From contig CABVDH010000004.1 of assembly GCA_902497065.1 (NCBI GenBank), forward strand, positions 62,001 to 126,000: a DNA stretch of 64,000 nucleotides, written 5' to 3'. Of this stretch, positions 9,472 to 18,679 are shown in pieces. A model generated the notes under the pieces. It saw only the letters and a list, made by a program, of their open reading frames with translations. It had not been told where the DNA came from and made no database searches. Both the position numbers and the translations under genes were made by a program. Position 1 is the first letter of the stretch. Every line of letters begins with the position of its first letter. The DNA is from an uncultured Collinsella sp. (GTDB taxonomy: Bacteria > Actinomycetota > Coriobacteriia > Coriobacteriales > Coriobacteriaceae).

Positions 9472-9586
9472 GGGTGCTCCCCCGGGTATACTGAGTCTTG
9501 TTGCCGCGACGGCCATGCGGTCGCACGGCATACTGCATTCATAATAACCCGTACGGCGAGCCCGCCGCGATAGGAGTCCAAAGAGC

Positions 9587-10303
9587 ATGGCAGACGCAGA
9601 GAGCAACCTCGTTCCCTCCGAAGCAGCCGACCAGGTCGAGGTCGCGCTCGAGGAGCAGGCCGCAGCCGACGACGGCATCCTGTACCTCAACGAGTACCAG
9701 TACGAAAACGACCTGGTCACCGACTTTGCGCGCCTGGTCGCCTCGCCCAGGCGCCGTGGCTCGCTGTATGTCGCCGCCGCGATTGCCGCGCTCATCGGCA
9801 TCGGCATGCTGGTGGCCGGCGGCAACTGGATCAAGTTTGGCGTCGTGCTGATCGTATTCGGCGCCTTTTTGGCCTGGTGGAGCAAAAACCTGCACCACAC
9901 CCTCGCCCGCGACTTTATCGACGCCGTCGAGGCCGACGAGTCCATGGGTGGCCGCTATCGCCGCGTCGCCGCCAACGAAGACGGCCTGATGGTTTGGGGC
10001 AAGAGCGGCAAGTCGCAGTTCTTCCCGTTTGACAAGCTCGACCACGTGCTCGACGGCGAGCGCATCTTTGTGGCCATGTTCGCCGACCAGGGCGTGACGA
10101 TCCCCAAGGACACCTTCGTCCGTGGCGATGCCGAACAGTTCGGCCCCTTCCTTAAGGCGCGCATCAACAAAAAACTCCGCATCGAGACCAAGAAGAAGAA
10201 AATGAAGGCCGAGAAGGCCGCCGCCGAGGCCAAGCAGAGCGACAAGCCCCAGGAGGCCAAGGGCAGGCAGCGCAAGCAGAAGAAGAACAAGAAGAAGCGC
10301 TAA
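9587..10303 (+). CDS. YcxB-like membrane protein
   Basis: A 238-residue protein divergent from dnaX. Residues about 60-100 hold two adjacent membrane helices (SLYVAAAIAALIGIGMLVAGG and FGVVLIVFGAFLAWW), followed by a soluble domain with the YcxB-like pattern (YRRVAANEDGLMVWGKSGKSQFFPFDKLDHVL). The C-terminal 50 residues are extremely Lys-rich (KKKKMKAEKAAAEAK and KKNKKKR), suggesting a nucleic-acid- or membrane-surface-binding tail. Function of the family is not established. The ATG at 9587 follows an AGGAG site at a normal distance. Confidence 0.75.
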   Translation: MADAESNLVPSEAADQVEVALEEQAAADDGILYLNEYQYENDLVTDFARLVASPRRRGSLYVAAAIAALIGIGMLVAGGNWIKFGVVLIVFGAFLAWWSKNLHHTLARDFIDAVEADESMGGRYRRVAANEDGLMVWGKSGKSQFFPFDKLDHVLDGERIFVAMFADQGVTIPKDTFVRGDAEQFGPFLKARINKKLRIETKKKKMKAEKAAAEAKQSDKPQEAKGRQRKQKKNKKKR

Positions 10304-10442
10304 GGCCAAGCCAGACAGGCAGCCTCGCATCCCGCTATCCTCCCCATGCACCCGAGCGTGCTACACTAGCAGCATCTATGCCACCGCGAACGGCTCGGCT
10401 CCCGCCACTCGCAAACGAACTTTAAACGCACGAGGGTTGGCC

Positions 10443-12296
10443 ATGCCGCTTTTCTCGCAACATACCGCCCGGTTCTCGCCGGACGTTCCTTTGGAGGGCA
10501 CCAGCTCTCGCGAGCTGCTCAAGCGGTACCAGCCGCTCGAGACACTTGCGACCGGCGGTTTTGGCTCCATCGAGATCTGCCGCGACACGCACCTGCGCCG
10601 CCGCGTCGCCATTAAGCGCATCCCCCTTATCAACGGTGCCGGCATGCCCGCCAGCGACATCATGGATGTCCTGCGCGAGGCGCACACTGCCGCCATGCTT
10701 CAACATCCCAACATCGTGCAGGTCATCGACTTTACGCACGACACAGCCTATGCCTACCTGGTTATGGAGTATGTCGATGGCATGTCGCTTGCCGAGTTTT
10801 TGCACCGCGTGGACGGCCACTCACTTACCTTTGGCGAGGCCGCGGCCATTGCCGATGCCCTGGGCCAGGCGCTCACCTTCGCCCATAGCAATGGCGTACT
10901 CCACCTGGACATTAAGCCCGCCAACGTGCTCATCGACCACTCGGGCAATGTAAAGCTCACCGACTTTGGCATGGCGCGACTGTCGTCCGCCGGTGGCTTT
11001 GGCGGCTCGCGCGGCGGCACCATCGGCTACATGCCGCCCGAGCAGCTCGATATCGAGACCGGCACGGTCGACGAACGCGCCGATGTCTTTGCCCTTGCCT
11101 GCGTTATCTATGAGGGCTTGTGCGGCAGCGCCCCCTTTATAGCGGCCACGCCCGCTGACTCGCTCGACCGCATCATCGGCGGCGCCACCTATCCCAGCGA
11201 GCTGATACCACACTTTCCCCCGGGAGCCGAGGCCGCGCTCATGAGCGCGCTCTCCCCCATGCCGCAGGACCGCCCCAACAGCATCGAGGCATTTTACGAC
11301 CAACTCCTTGCCGGTCTGGGCAGCGTGCGCGAGGGCCGTCGCAGTCTGGAGCAAATGGTTGGCGAGCTTTCGGATGACGAGCAGGAGCTCGACGATATCG
11401 AGCCGTCGTACTACGAGGACGACGCCATCGAGGTCGACCCCGCGCTCGGCTGGGCGGGCACGCGCTGGAGCCATGCGCGCGACTACACCATGCACGCTAT
11501 CTCGGCGCTAACGTGCGGCACCTTTAGCTTTTTGCTGATGCAAACGGCCGGGGTCGCGGCGCTTCCCGGCCTGGTCATTGCGGCTATCGCGATCGGAGCG
11601 GCGGCTGGCCTGGCCCCCCAGATCGGCTCGGCCATCTCGGCTGTGGGCTTTTTGGTGCTCATGGCCAACGCCACCATGCAGGCGCAGGGCATCCTGTCGA
11701 TGTTGCCCGTCGCGGTGATCTTTGCCGCTGCCATGTCCGGTTGGTGGATCGCCTGGGGTCGCACCGAGGCTGCCGCGAGCGCCGCGCTCACCTGTGCACT
11801 CGCGCTTGGCTGTCTGACTGGCAATACCTTCCTGGCAGCTGGGGTCGCCGCCGGCGTCGCGTCATTTTGGCTCGGCCCGGCAAGCGCCGCCGCGGCAACG
11901 GGCATGGGCGCGCTTTTTGCCCGTCTGGCCACGGTCGCGCTTTCAGCCGGAGGCGTGCTGGGGCTCGGTAACGTTGCCGCAGCGCTGGGAGACCCGCTCC
12001 TTTGGGCTGCCTTTGTGCTGGTCGCGGCAACTGCCGCAGCGTCATCCGCGCTGCTCAATGCCCATGCCAAGCGTGCCGATCAGGGCTCAAACCTTGCCGC
12101 AATCGCCGCCATCGCCGTCACCGGCATCGGCTGCGCAGCGTCGTCCTGTCTTGCACACCATATGGAAATTGCCGGCCTTGCAGCCGCGGTCGCCGCCAAG
12201 GCGGCGGTTGCGGGAATCCTATCCTCTATAATCGTTGGGATATGCCTATATTTGCTCGGATACCAAAGAACCTATACGGAGAGTGATCTTTCGTGA
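10443..12296 (+). CDS. Ser/Thr protein kinase with polytopic C-terminus
   Basis: 617 residues from the ATG at 10443; a TTG six bases earlier is possible. The kinase domain (about 28-290) has the glycine loop LATGGFGSIE, ATP lysine in VAIK (about 58), catalytic loop HLDIKPANVL (154-163), DFG (174-176) and the PPEQ activation-segment end. The HRD arginine is replaced by Leu, making this a non-RD kinase that may not need activation-loop phosphorylation. Residues about 350-610 form many membrane helices. It is the first gene of a plus-strand run and overlaps the FhaA-like gene by 4 bp. A transmembrane kinase beside FHA proteins and a PP2C suggests a phosphorelay on cell-wall synthesis. Its ligand, if any, is unknown because no extracytoplasmic domain is visible. 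Confidence 0.88.
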   Translation: MPLFSQHTARFSPDVPLEGTSSRELLKRYQPLETLATGGFGSIEICRDTHLRRRVAIKRIPLINGAGMPASDIMDVLREAHTAAMLQHPNIVQVIDFTHDTAYAYLVMEYVDGMSLAEFLHRVDGHSLTFGEAAAIADALGQALTFAHSNGVLHLDIKPANVLIDHSGNVKLTDFGMARLSSAGGFGGSRGGTIGYMPPEQLDIETGTVDERADVFALACVIYEGLCGSAPFIAATPADSLDRIIGGATYPSELIPHFPPGAEAALMSALSPMPQDRPNSIEAFYDQLLAGLGSVREGRRSLEQMVGELSDDEQELDDIEPSYYEDDAIEVDPALGWAGTRWSHARDYTMHAISALTCGTFSFLLMQTAGVAALPGLVIAAIAIGAAAGLAPQIGSAISAVGFLVLMANATMQAQGILSMLPVAVIFAAAMSGWWIAWGRTEAAASAALTCALALGCLTGNTFLAAGVAAGVASFWLGPASAAAATGMGALFARLATVALSAGGVLGLGNVAAALGDPLLWAAFVLVAATAAASSALLNAHAKRADQGSNLAAIAAIAVTGIGCAASSCLAHHMEIAGLAAAVAAKAAVAGILSSIIVGICLYLLGYQRTYTESDLS

Positions 12297-13306
12297 ACTT
12301 CCTGAACATCTTCGAGGACCACGTGGCCGGCATCTTCGGTGCCACCCGTGCCCCGTTCTCCTTTAAGAAGCTTGCCAAGCAGGCCGCTCGCGACATGGAG
12401 GATCAGACTCTGGTGATTAACGGCGTCAACACGGCGCCGGCACTCTATACCATCCTGATCGCCGCCGACGACGATCCCATGCTCGCCCCGTTCTACCCCG
12501 AGCTTTCGCGCGAGGTCCGCGAGTTTGTGAAGGCGCAGGCCGAAAAGCGCCGCTATGTCTTTGTCGGCGAGCCCCTCGTGCGCTTTATGATCGATCCGCA
12601 GCTGCGCGCCGGCAAGTTCTCGGTCTTTGCCGAGAACGTCGATGCCCCCACGCTCGGCCGCCTGTACGAAGAAGAGCGCGCCTATCAAAACGGCCTGGGC
12701 CAGAACAACTCCGCGGCAAGCCGTGCCGCCAGCGCCCCGCGCGCCGGCCAGCAGCAGTTTGCTGCCCCGCAGCAGCAGCGCCCCGCCGCCATGCCCCAGC
12801 AGCAGCCGACGCCTCGTGCCGCCACTCCTGACCCGCTTGCCACGGCAGACCCCTTCGCGCCTAGCGTCCCCGACCCCGCCGCCGCACCCATCCCGGTGCC
12901 GCAGACCATCTCGCGCGACGCGCTTGCCGGCATGGGCGGAGCCGCCGCGACCGGTGCCGCCGTGGGCCTAGGCGCCGCAACCGGCATCGCCTCCAACATG
13001 GCGAGCACTCGCGCCCCGCAGCGCCCGCTCGCCCGGCTCGTCGACGTCGTGAGCGGCGAGAGCCATAGCATCACCTCCGCACAGGTGACCATCGGTCGCG
13101 AGCGCTCAGTTTCCGACATTGCCCTGCGCGACCCCAACGTGTCGCGCCGCCACGCCCAGCTCACCTTTACGGGCTCGGATTGGTCGATCGAGGACCTCAA
13201 TTCCACCAACGGCACACTCGTCAACAACCGCCGCATTACGCGCTGCCCGCTGCGCAACGGCGATCTGCTGACGTTTGGCCTGAGCACCTTTGAATTTAGG
13301 GGATAG
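12293..13306 (+). CDS. FhaA-like protein (DUF3662 plus FHA)
   Basis: 337 residues from the GTG at 12293, overlapping the kinase gene by 4 bp. The N-terminal 115 residues (FEDHVAGIFGATRAPFSF onward) match the DUF3662 domain of actinobacterial FhaA. A Gln/Pro/Ala-rich linker of about 120 residues follows, then an FHA domain (about 243-335) with SRRHAQL and LNSTNGTLVNNR. In mycobacteria FhaA binds a phosphorylated pseudokinase partner and affects septal and polar peptidoglycan synthesis; here it sits with FtsW/RodA-PBP and kinase genes, which fits the same job. Functional transfer is by family and synteny. Confidence 0.9.
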   Translation: MNFLNIFEDHVAGIFGATRAPFSFKKLAKQAARDMEDQTLVINGVNTAPALYTILIAADDDPMLAPFYPELSREVREFVKAQAEKRRYVFVGEPLVRFMIDPQLRAGKFSVFAENVDAPTLGRLYEEERAYQNGLGQNNSAASRAASAPRAGQQQFAAPQQQRPAAMPQQQPTPRAATPDPLATADPFAPSVPDPAAAPIPVPQTISRDALAGMGGAAATGAAVGLGAATGIASNMASTRAPQRPLARLVDVVSGESHSITSAQVTIGRERSVSDIALRDPNVSRRHAQLTFTGSDWSIEDLNSTNGTLVNNRRITRCPLRNGDLLTFGLSTFEFRG

Positions 13307-13312
13307 TCGCTT

Positions 13313-13729
13313 ATGAACATCGATATCGTCCTTTTTGCAGGCCGCATCGTCCTGGTCGCCCTGCTCTATATCTTCCTGTTCGCCGTCATGAAGACCGGCG
13401 TGGGACTTGTGCGCGGACAGCGCCGCGACTCGGCTATCTGGACGATCGATGTGGACAAGGGTCCGCGCGGTATCCGCGGCATCCACGTAGATATGCTCGG
13501 CCCCGTCATCGTCGGTCGCTCGCCATCTTCGGACATCTGCATCAACGAACCATTCGTCTCGGCCTCGCATGCGCGCTTTTCGCTGCAGGGCCCGGCGCTC
13601 ATCATCGAGGACCTCAACTCGCTTAACGGCACGCTCGTCAACGGCCGCCAGCTTGTGGAGCCCGCAACGCTGCGCGAGGGCGACGAAGTCCAGATTGGCG
13701 ATGTGGTCATGAAGGTGAACCGTCGATGA
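13313..13729 (+). CDS. FhaB-like protein (single TM plus FHA)
   Basis: 138 residues. A membrane helix near the N-terminus (about 5-25, VLFAGRIVLVALLYIFLF) anchors a cytosolic FHA domain with VGRSPSSDICI, SASHARF and LNSLNGTLVNGR. This is the architecture and length of actinobacterial FhaB/FipA, which localises to the division site and recruits phosphorylated partners. It starts 7 bp after the FhaA-like gene and its stop overlaps the PP2C start by 4 bp (ATGA), so the genes are translationally linked. Confidence 0.9.
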   Translation: MNIDIVLFAGRIVLVALLYIFLFAVMKTGVGLVRGQRRDSAIWTIDVDKGPRGIRGIHVDMLGPVIVGRSPSSDICINEPFVSASHARFSLQGPALIIEDLNSLNGTLVNGRQLVEPATLREGDEVQIGDVVMKVNRR

Positions 13730-15660
13730 TCGACGAGGAGAACAAGTCCGCGACTATGACCGAGGCACCGGCCGCCGCCACAGCTGCGCCGGCCCACGCC
13801 GCTCCGGCGGACTCCACACCCGTGGAGCCCGAGGACACCGTGTTCTCCCTGCCTCTTTCGCATGTAACGCATGATATTTCGGATCTCGCCGATAACGAGG
13901 ACGAAGCGGATGCCGTAGCGGCGCCCATCGGCGCACATGCTGCGGAACAGCCCACAGCGCCCGAAGCAACCCCGGCGCCGGCTCACTTTGCAGAGCCCGT
14001 CGCCGCGGCAATCAACGAGAGCGCTGCGGTGTTTGCGGCACCCGAGCCCGCCGCGCCGGCGTTTCCCATAGCCCCGGCATCCGAGGTTGCGCCCGCGTCT
14101 GCGCCGGCGCCCGAGGCGGGGACATCCCCCGAGGACGGCCCTGCACCCAAGACCCCGCAGCCTGCGCCCGCAAGCGAGTCCGATGCCGTGGCCGAGCCCG
14201 CCGCCCAGTCGCAAAACACGCCCGCGCCGTCGCACTTTGCGACGCCCGAGCCTATAGACGTCAGCCCGCAAGATGACGAGTCGACCGCCCGCGTTTCCGA
14301 GGAGCCCGACTCCCCGGACACCGGCGATTCCGAATCAAACGCCGAGACCGACACCGTCTCTCCCGGTGACACAGCCGAAATCGACGTTGCCGCCGTTGAG
14401 GCCAAACTCAAAGACCCCGGCTCGACCATGAGCTTTGAACCCCTAACCGAGGAGCGCATCGAGACCGACTCGACCTATGATGCCGGCACCACCACGCAAC
14501 TCATGTGGGGCGCCCGCTCCGACGTTGGCTGTGTGCGCCCGCACAATGAGGATTCCTACCTGGTGCAGTCGCCGCTCTTTTGCGTATGCGACGGCATGGG
14601 TGGTCACGCCGCCGGCGAGGTAGCCTCTTCTATCGCCGTCGAGACTATAGCCAAGACGGCCCCACAGTCCGCCGACGCAGCACGCCTGGCCGCATCCGTC
14701 GAGGCAGCCAACGCCGCCGTAATCGAGGCGGCCCTGAACGGCCTGGGCAAGCCCGGCATGGGCTGCACAGCCACCTGCGCCTACATCGAAAACGACACGC
14801 TCGCCATCGCCCACGTGGGCGACTCTCGCGCCTATCTGCTCCACGAGGGCACGCTCATCCGCGTGACCCGCGACCACTCCTACGTGGAGGAGCTCGTGGA
14901 CGCCGGCGAGATCACGGCAGACGAGGCTCGCGTCCACCCCAACCGTTCGGTCATCACCCGCGCGCTGGGCTCGGACCCCGCCATGTATGCCGACCACTTC
15001 ACTCTGCATATCGAGGAAGGCGACCGCCTGATCCTGTGCTCCGACGGCCTCTCGAGCATGATTCCCGATAGCGATATCGAGAACATCGCCACGCAGTCCT
15101 CAACCGCGCAAATCTGCGTCGACAACCTAGTGGACGCGGCGCTTGCCGCCGGCGGCCACGACAACGTAACCGTAGTAGTCGTTGACCTGGTTGACGATGG
15201 CGTTATGCGCGAGGCGCAACGCGTGCGTCGCCGCAATGTTACTATCGCCGCCATCCTGGCCCTCGTCTTTGTGCTAGCAGCTGGCATCTGGGCCTACACG
15301 GGTGTCACCGGCTCGTACTACCTGGGTACCTACCAGGGCAATGTCGCCGTCTGGCGCGGCCTGCCCGGCAAGCCACTCGGACTCAAGCTCCACTGGCTCG
15401 AAAGCGAAACCAGCATCAAGCTGTCCGACCTGCCCGAAGACACGCAAAACCGCCTCAAGGCGGGCATTCCGCAAACAAGTGTCGACGATGCGCAGGACAC
15501 GATATCCAAGTACCGCCACCAGATCGACGAGGAGCAGACCCGCCAGGTGATCGACGCGCAAACGATTCGCGACAACACCAATCAGGGATCGACCTCCGAA
15601 TCAGATTCCGAGAAAACCGCCGAACAGTCCGCCGAGGCCGAAGCCTCCGATAAGAATTAG
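13726..15660 (+). CDS. PP2C-family Ser/Thr phosphatase, membrane-anchored
   Basis: 644 residues, longer than the usual 240-500. An acidic, Ala/Pro/Glu-rich stretch of about 255 residues precedes the PP2C domain (about 260-495), which has the metal-binding motifs RPHNEDSY, CDGMGGHAAGE, AHVGDSRAYL and GGHDNVTVVV. One membrane helix (about 506-526, TIAAILALVFVLAAGIWAYTG) leads to an outside region of about 115 residues ending in Ser/Glu-rich sequence. In actinobacteria the equivalent PstP reverses PknA/PknB phosphorylation and is encoded in this same gene order. The extended disordered N-terminus is unusual and may be a kinase target or interaction tether, which is inference. Confidence 0.92.
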   Translation: MIDEENKSATMTEAPAAATAAPAHAAPADSTPVEPEDTVFSLPLSHVTHDISDLADNEDEADAVAAPIGAHAAEQPTAPEATPAPAHFAEPVAAAINESAAVFAAPEPAAPAFPIAPASEVAPASAPAPEAGTSPEDGPAPKTPQPAPASESDAVAEPAAQSQNTPAPSHFATPEPIDVSPQDDESTARVSEEPDSPDTGDSESNAETDTVSPGDTAEIDVAAVEAKLKDPGSTMSFEPLTEERIETDSTYDAGTTTQLMWGARSDVGCVRPHNEDSYLVQSPLFCVCDGMGGHAAGEVASSIAVETIAKTAPQSADAARLAASVEAANAAVIEAALNGLGKPGMGCTATCAYIENDTLAIAHVGDSRAYLLHEGTLIRVTRDHSYVEELVDAGEITADEARVHPNRSVITRALGSDPAMYADHFTLHIEEGDRLILCSDGLSSMIPDSDIENIATQSSTAQICVDNLVDAALAAGGHDNVTVVVVDLVDDGVMREAQRVRRRNVTIAAILALVFVLAAGIWAYTGVTGSYYLGTYQGNVAVWRGLPGKPLGLKLHWLESETSIKLSDLPEDTQNRLKAGIPQTSVDDAQDTISKYRHQIDEEQTRQVIDAQTIRDNTNQGSTSESDSEKTAEQSAEAEASDKN

Positions 15661-15676
15661 AAAGGGAGTGCCGCTT

Positions 15677-18547
15677 ATGAGTCGCCGCAACACCGAGCTG
15701 CTCTTGCTCATCGCCTCGGCGTTCCCCGTCATCCTGCTGTATGCGATGTACGTCCTCACCGCGGGCGCTGCCATCTCCTTTGAGACGCTCGCCGTACCGA
15801 TCGGCCTCTTTGCCGCCTTTGCCGCGGCCCACATTGCCGTGCGCATCTTGGCGCCCGGTGCCGACCCCGCCATCCTGCCCATCGTATTTATACTTTCGGG
15901 CATCGGCATCACGTTCGTGACGCGTCTCGCCCCCGCTCTCGCCATCTCACAGCTCATCATCCTGTTTGTCTCGGTGGCGCTCATGGTGGGAACGCTTGCA
16001 CTAGTCAAAAACCTCGACGTGGTCATGCGCTACAAGTACACCTTTGGCATCATCGGCATCATTCTGCTGATGCTGCCTATCTTTATCGGCACCACGATCT
16101 CGGGCTCCAAGCTGTGGATTCGCATCGCGGGCTTTACCATCCAGCCCGGCGAGTTCGCCAAGGTCTTTATCGTCCTGTTCCTGGCCGGCTACCTGGCCGA
16201 GAACCGCGAGCTGCTCTCCATCTCCAACCGCAAGATTCTGGGCTTTAAGATCCCTCGCCTGCGACTGCTGCTGCCGCTGTTTGCCGTGTGGGGTGTGTGC
16301 CTGCTCGTCGTCGTCTTCGAACGCGACCTGGGTTCGGCCGTGCTGTTCTACACCATCTTCTTGCTGATGCTCTACGTTGCCACGGGGCGCTTTTCGTATG
16401 TCGTTATCGGCCTTGCGCTCTTAGCTGTCGGAGCCGTGGGCGCCTACAAGTTCCTGTCGCACGTTCAGGTGCGTTTCCAGGTTTGGGTCGATCCGTTTAA
16501 GGACGCCCAGGGCCAGGGCTACCAGATCGTCCAGTCGCTCTTCTCGCTTGCCGATGGCGGCCTGGTCGGTGTTGGCATCGGCAACGGCATGGCCAACAAC
16601 ATCCCTGTCGTCGAGTCCGACTTTATCTTCTCGGCCATTGGCGAGGAGATGGGCCTTTTGGGCGGCGGCGCCGTGCTCATCCTGTTTATGCTCTTTGCCG
16701 TGCGTGGCCTCACCACAGCTGCCCGCGCTAAATCCGACCTCGCCGCCTTTAGCGCCACCGGTCTTACGGCAGCCATCAGCTTCCAGGCCTTCTTGATCGT
16801 GGGCGGCGTCACCCGCCTGATCCCGCTGACCGGCGTCACTCTGCCCTTTATGAGCCAGGGCGGCTCCTCGCTGCTGGCAAGCTTTATCATCGTCGCGCTC
16901 CTGCTGCGCGCCGGTGACGAGGCGACCGGACGCGAGGCCGAGCTTACCGGCACCGGCACCATGGCCGCCATCACCGATGATCAGGTCGCATCGGCCGCCG
17001 CCCCGACGGGCACGCGCTTTGCCACCTCGTCTTCCTACGGCAGCGGCAGCCATTCCGTCGGCTCGCGCATGCGTCGTCGCCTGCTCGACACGCCTGAATC
17101 CGGTGTGCTCGGCCGCGTGGCGCTCGCCAACCGTCTAACCCGCGCGGTGCTCGCCTTTACGGCGCTGTTCGCCATCCTTATCGGCAACCTCACCTATGTC
17201 CAGGTCATCAAGGCCAAGGACTATCAGGACATGCCGACCAACAACCACACCATCGCCCGCTCCAAGTACATCCAGCGCGGCTCCATCATCACGTCCGACG
17301 GCGTGACGCTGGCCGAGTCGCTGCAGCAGGAGGACGGCACCTACGTACGCTCCTACCCCAACGGTAACCTGGCAGCGCACGTGGTTGGCTACGTGAGTCA
17401 GCAGTATGGCACCACCGCCATCGAGAGCGTCATGAACGACACGCTCACCGGTTCTAAGGACTACTCCAGCTGGAACAACGCCATCGCGTCGCTCGCGGGC
17501 CAGACCCAGCCGGGCAACACCGCCAAGCTCACCATCGACTCGCGCATCCAGACGGCGGCCGAGCAGGCACTCAAGGGCTTTAAGGGCGCTGTAGTGGTCA
17601 TCGACCCGCGTACCGGCGCGGTGCTCGCATGTGCCAGCTCGCCCACCTATGACAACACCAACATCGATGCCCTGCTGCAGACGGGCGGCGGCGAGGACGG
17701 CTCCATGTACAATCGCGCCATGGACGCGCTGTACACGCCGGGCTCAACGTTTAAGGTCGTTACGCTTTCCGCGGCACTCGAGACCGGCACCGCCAGCCTT
17801 ACCAGCACCTACCAGGCGCCCGGCTCCATGGACATCGGCAACGCACCGGTCACCAACTCTGCCAACGAGAGCTACGGCACCATCAGCCTGCAGCAGGCCT
17901 TTGCCGTGTCCTCCAACGTCGTCTTTGGCCAGGTGGCAAACGAAGTTGGCGCAAATACGCTCGTACAGTTTGCCAACGCCTTCGGCTACGGCCAAAAGCT
18001 CGGCCAGGACCTGACCTCCGCGGCCTCCATCATGGCCGACCCGTCGCTCATGACCGAGTGGGAGACCGCCTGGGCCGGCGCCGGCCAGCCTGTCGGCATG
18101 GACCACACGCCCGGCCCGCAGACCACCGTCATGCAAAACGCCGTGATTGCCGCCGCCATCGCTAACAGCGGCGTGGTCATGGACCCGTACTTTGTAGCCC
18201 AGGTACTCGCCCCGGACGGAACCGTGGTCAAGACCACGCAGTCCCGCTCGCTTGGTCAGGCCGTCAGCTCCGCCACGGCCGACCAGGTCAAGCAGGCCAT
18301 GCTTGCCGTCGTCCAGTCCGGCACCGGCACCGATGCCCAGATCCCCGGCGTCAAGGTCGCCGGCAAGACCGGCTCGGCCGAGATCGGCGGCACCAACGTC
18401 AACTCGATGTTTGTTGGCTTTGCACCTTACGATTCACCCACGGTCGCCATCTCGGTGGCCTTGGAGGATTTCGACAAGCATGACGTCGAGGCCGCCAAGA
18501 TTGCCGGTATCGTCCTGACCGCGGCGCTTGCCGCACAGGGAGCGTGA
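15677..18547 (+). CDS. Fused SEDS glycosyltransferase (FtsW/RodA) and class B penicillin-binding protein
   Basis: 956 residues from the ATG at 15677, which has AAAGGGAG upstream at good spacing. Residues 1-415 are a polytopic FtsW/RodA/SpoVE domain with family signatures such as SKLWIRIAGFTIQPGEF and LTGVTLPFMSQGGSSLLAS. After a linker of about 60 residues, a single membrane helix (about 495-515) begins a PbpA-like transpeptidase with SxxK in PGSTFK (Ser about 690), SSN (about 745) and KTG in AGKTGSAE (about 896). The two activities, glycan polymerisation and crosslinking, are separate proteins (RodA and PbpA) in most actinobacteria. One continuous frame with no stop or start at the junction indicates a real fusion. 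It sits exactly where rodA-pbpA lie in related clusters. Confidence 0.93.
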   Translation: MSRRNTELLLLIASAFPVILLYAMYVLTAGAAISFETLAVPIGLFAAFAAAHIAVRILAPGADPAILPIVFILSGIGITFVTRLAPALAISQLIILFVSVALMVGTLALVKNLDVVMRYKYTFGIIGIILLMLPIFIGTTISGSKLWIRIAGFTIQPGEFAKVFIVLFLAGYLAENRELLSISNRKILGFKIPRLRLLLPLFAVWGVCLLVVVFERDLGSAVLFYTIFLLMLYVATGRFSYVVIGLALLAVGAVGAYKFLSHVQVRFQVWVDPFKDAQGQGYQIVQSLFSLADGGLVGVGIGNGMANNIPVVESDFIFSAIGEEMGLLGGGAVLILFMLFAVRGLTTAARAKSDLAAFSATGLTAAISFQAFLIVGGVTRLIPLTGVTLPFMSQGGSSLLASFIIVALLLRAGDEATGREAELTGTGTMAAITDDQVASAAAPTGTRFATSSSYGSGSHSVGSRMRRRLLDTPESGVLGRVALANRLTRAVLAFTALFAILIGNLTYVQVIKAKDYQDMPTNNHTIARSKYIQRGSIITSDGVTLAESLQQEDGTYVRSYPNGNLAAHVVGYVSQQYGTTAIESVMNDTLTGSKDYSSWNNAIASLAGQTQPGNTAKLTIDSRIQTAAEQALKGFKGAVVVIDPRTGAVLACASSPTYDNTNIDALLQTGGGEDGSMYNRAMDALYTPGSTFKVVTLSAALETGTASLTSTYQAPGSMDIGNAPVTNSANESYGTISLQQAFAVSSNVVFGQVANEVGANTLVQFANAFGYGQKLGQDLTSAASIMADPSLMTEWETAWAGAGQPVGMDHTPGPQTTVMQNAVIAAAIANSGVVMDPYFVAQVLAPDGTVVKTTQSRSLGQAVSSATADQVKQAMLAVVQSGTGTDAQIPGVKVAGKTGSAEIGGTNVNSMFVGFAPYDSPTVAISVALEDFDKHDVEAAKIAGIVLTAALAAQGA

Positions 18548-18679
18548 TGCCCATGATCGAATCGGACACCCGAGGCGCGCCGCGGCCGAAGAGTTAGCGG
18601 CAACGCGCCACACGGCCCCAGCGGCCACATCGTAGGTACTACACACATCGTTGAGCGAATAGTTATGTTAGGAGCAGGA

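Noticed and set aside
7003..9945. Longer dnaX reading frame starting about 470 bp upstream
   Set aside because: The extra N-terminus is antisense to the YcxB-like gene and has no ribosome site; MESLYRKYRPLTF at 9471 is the usual DnaX start.
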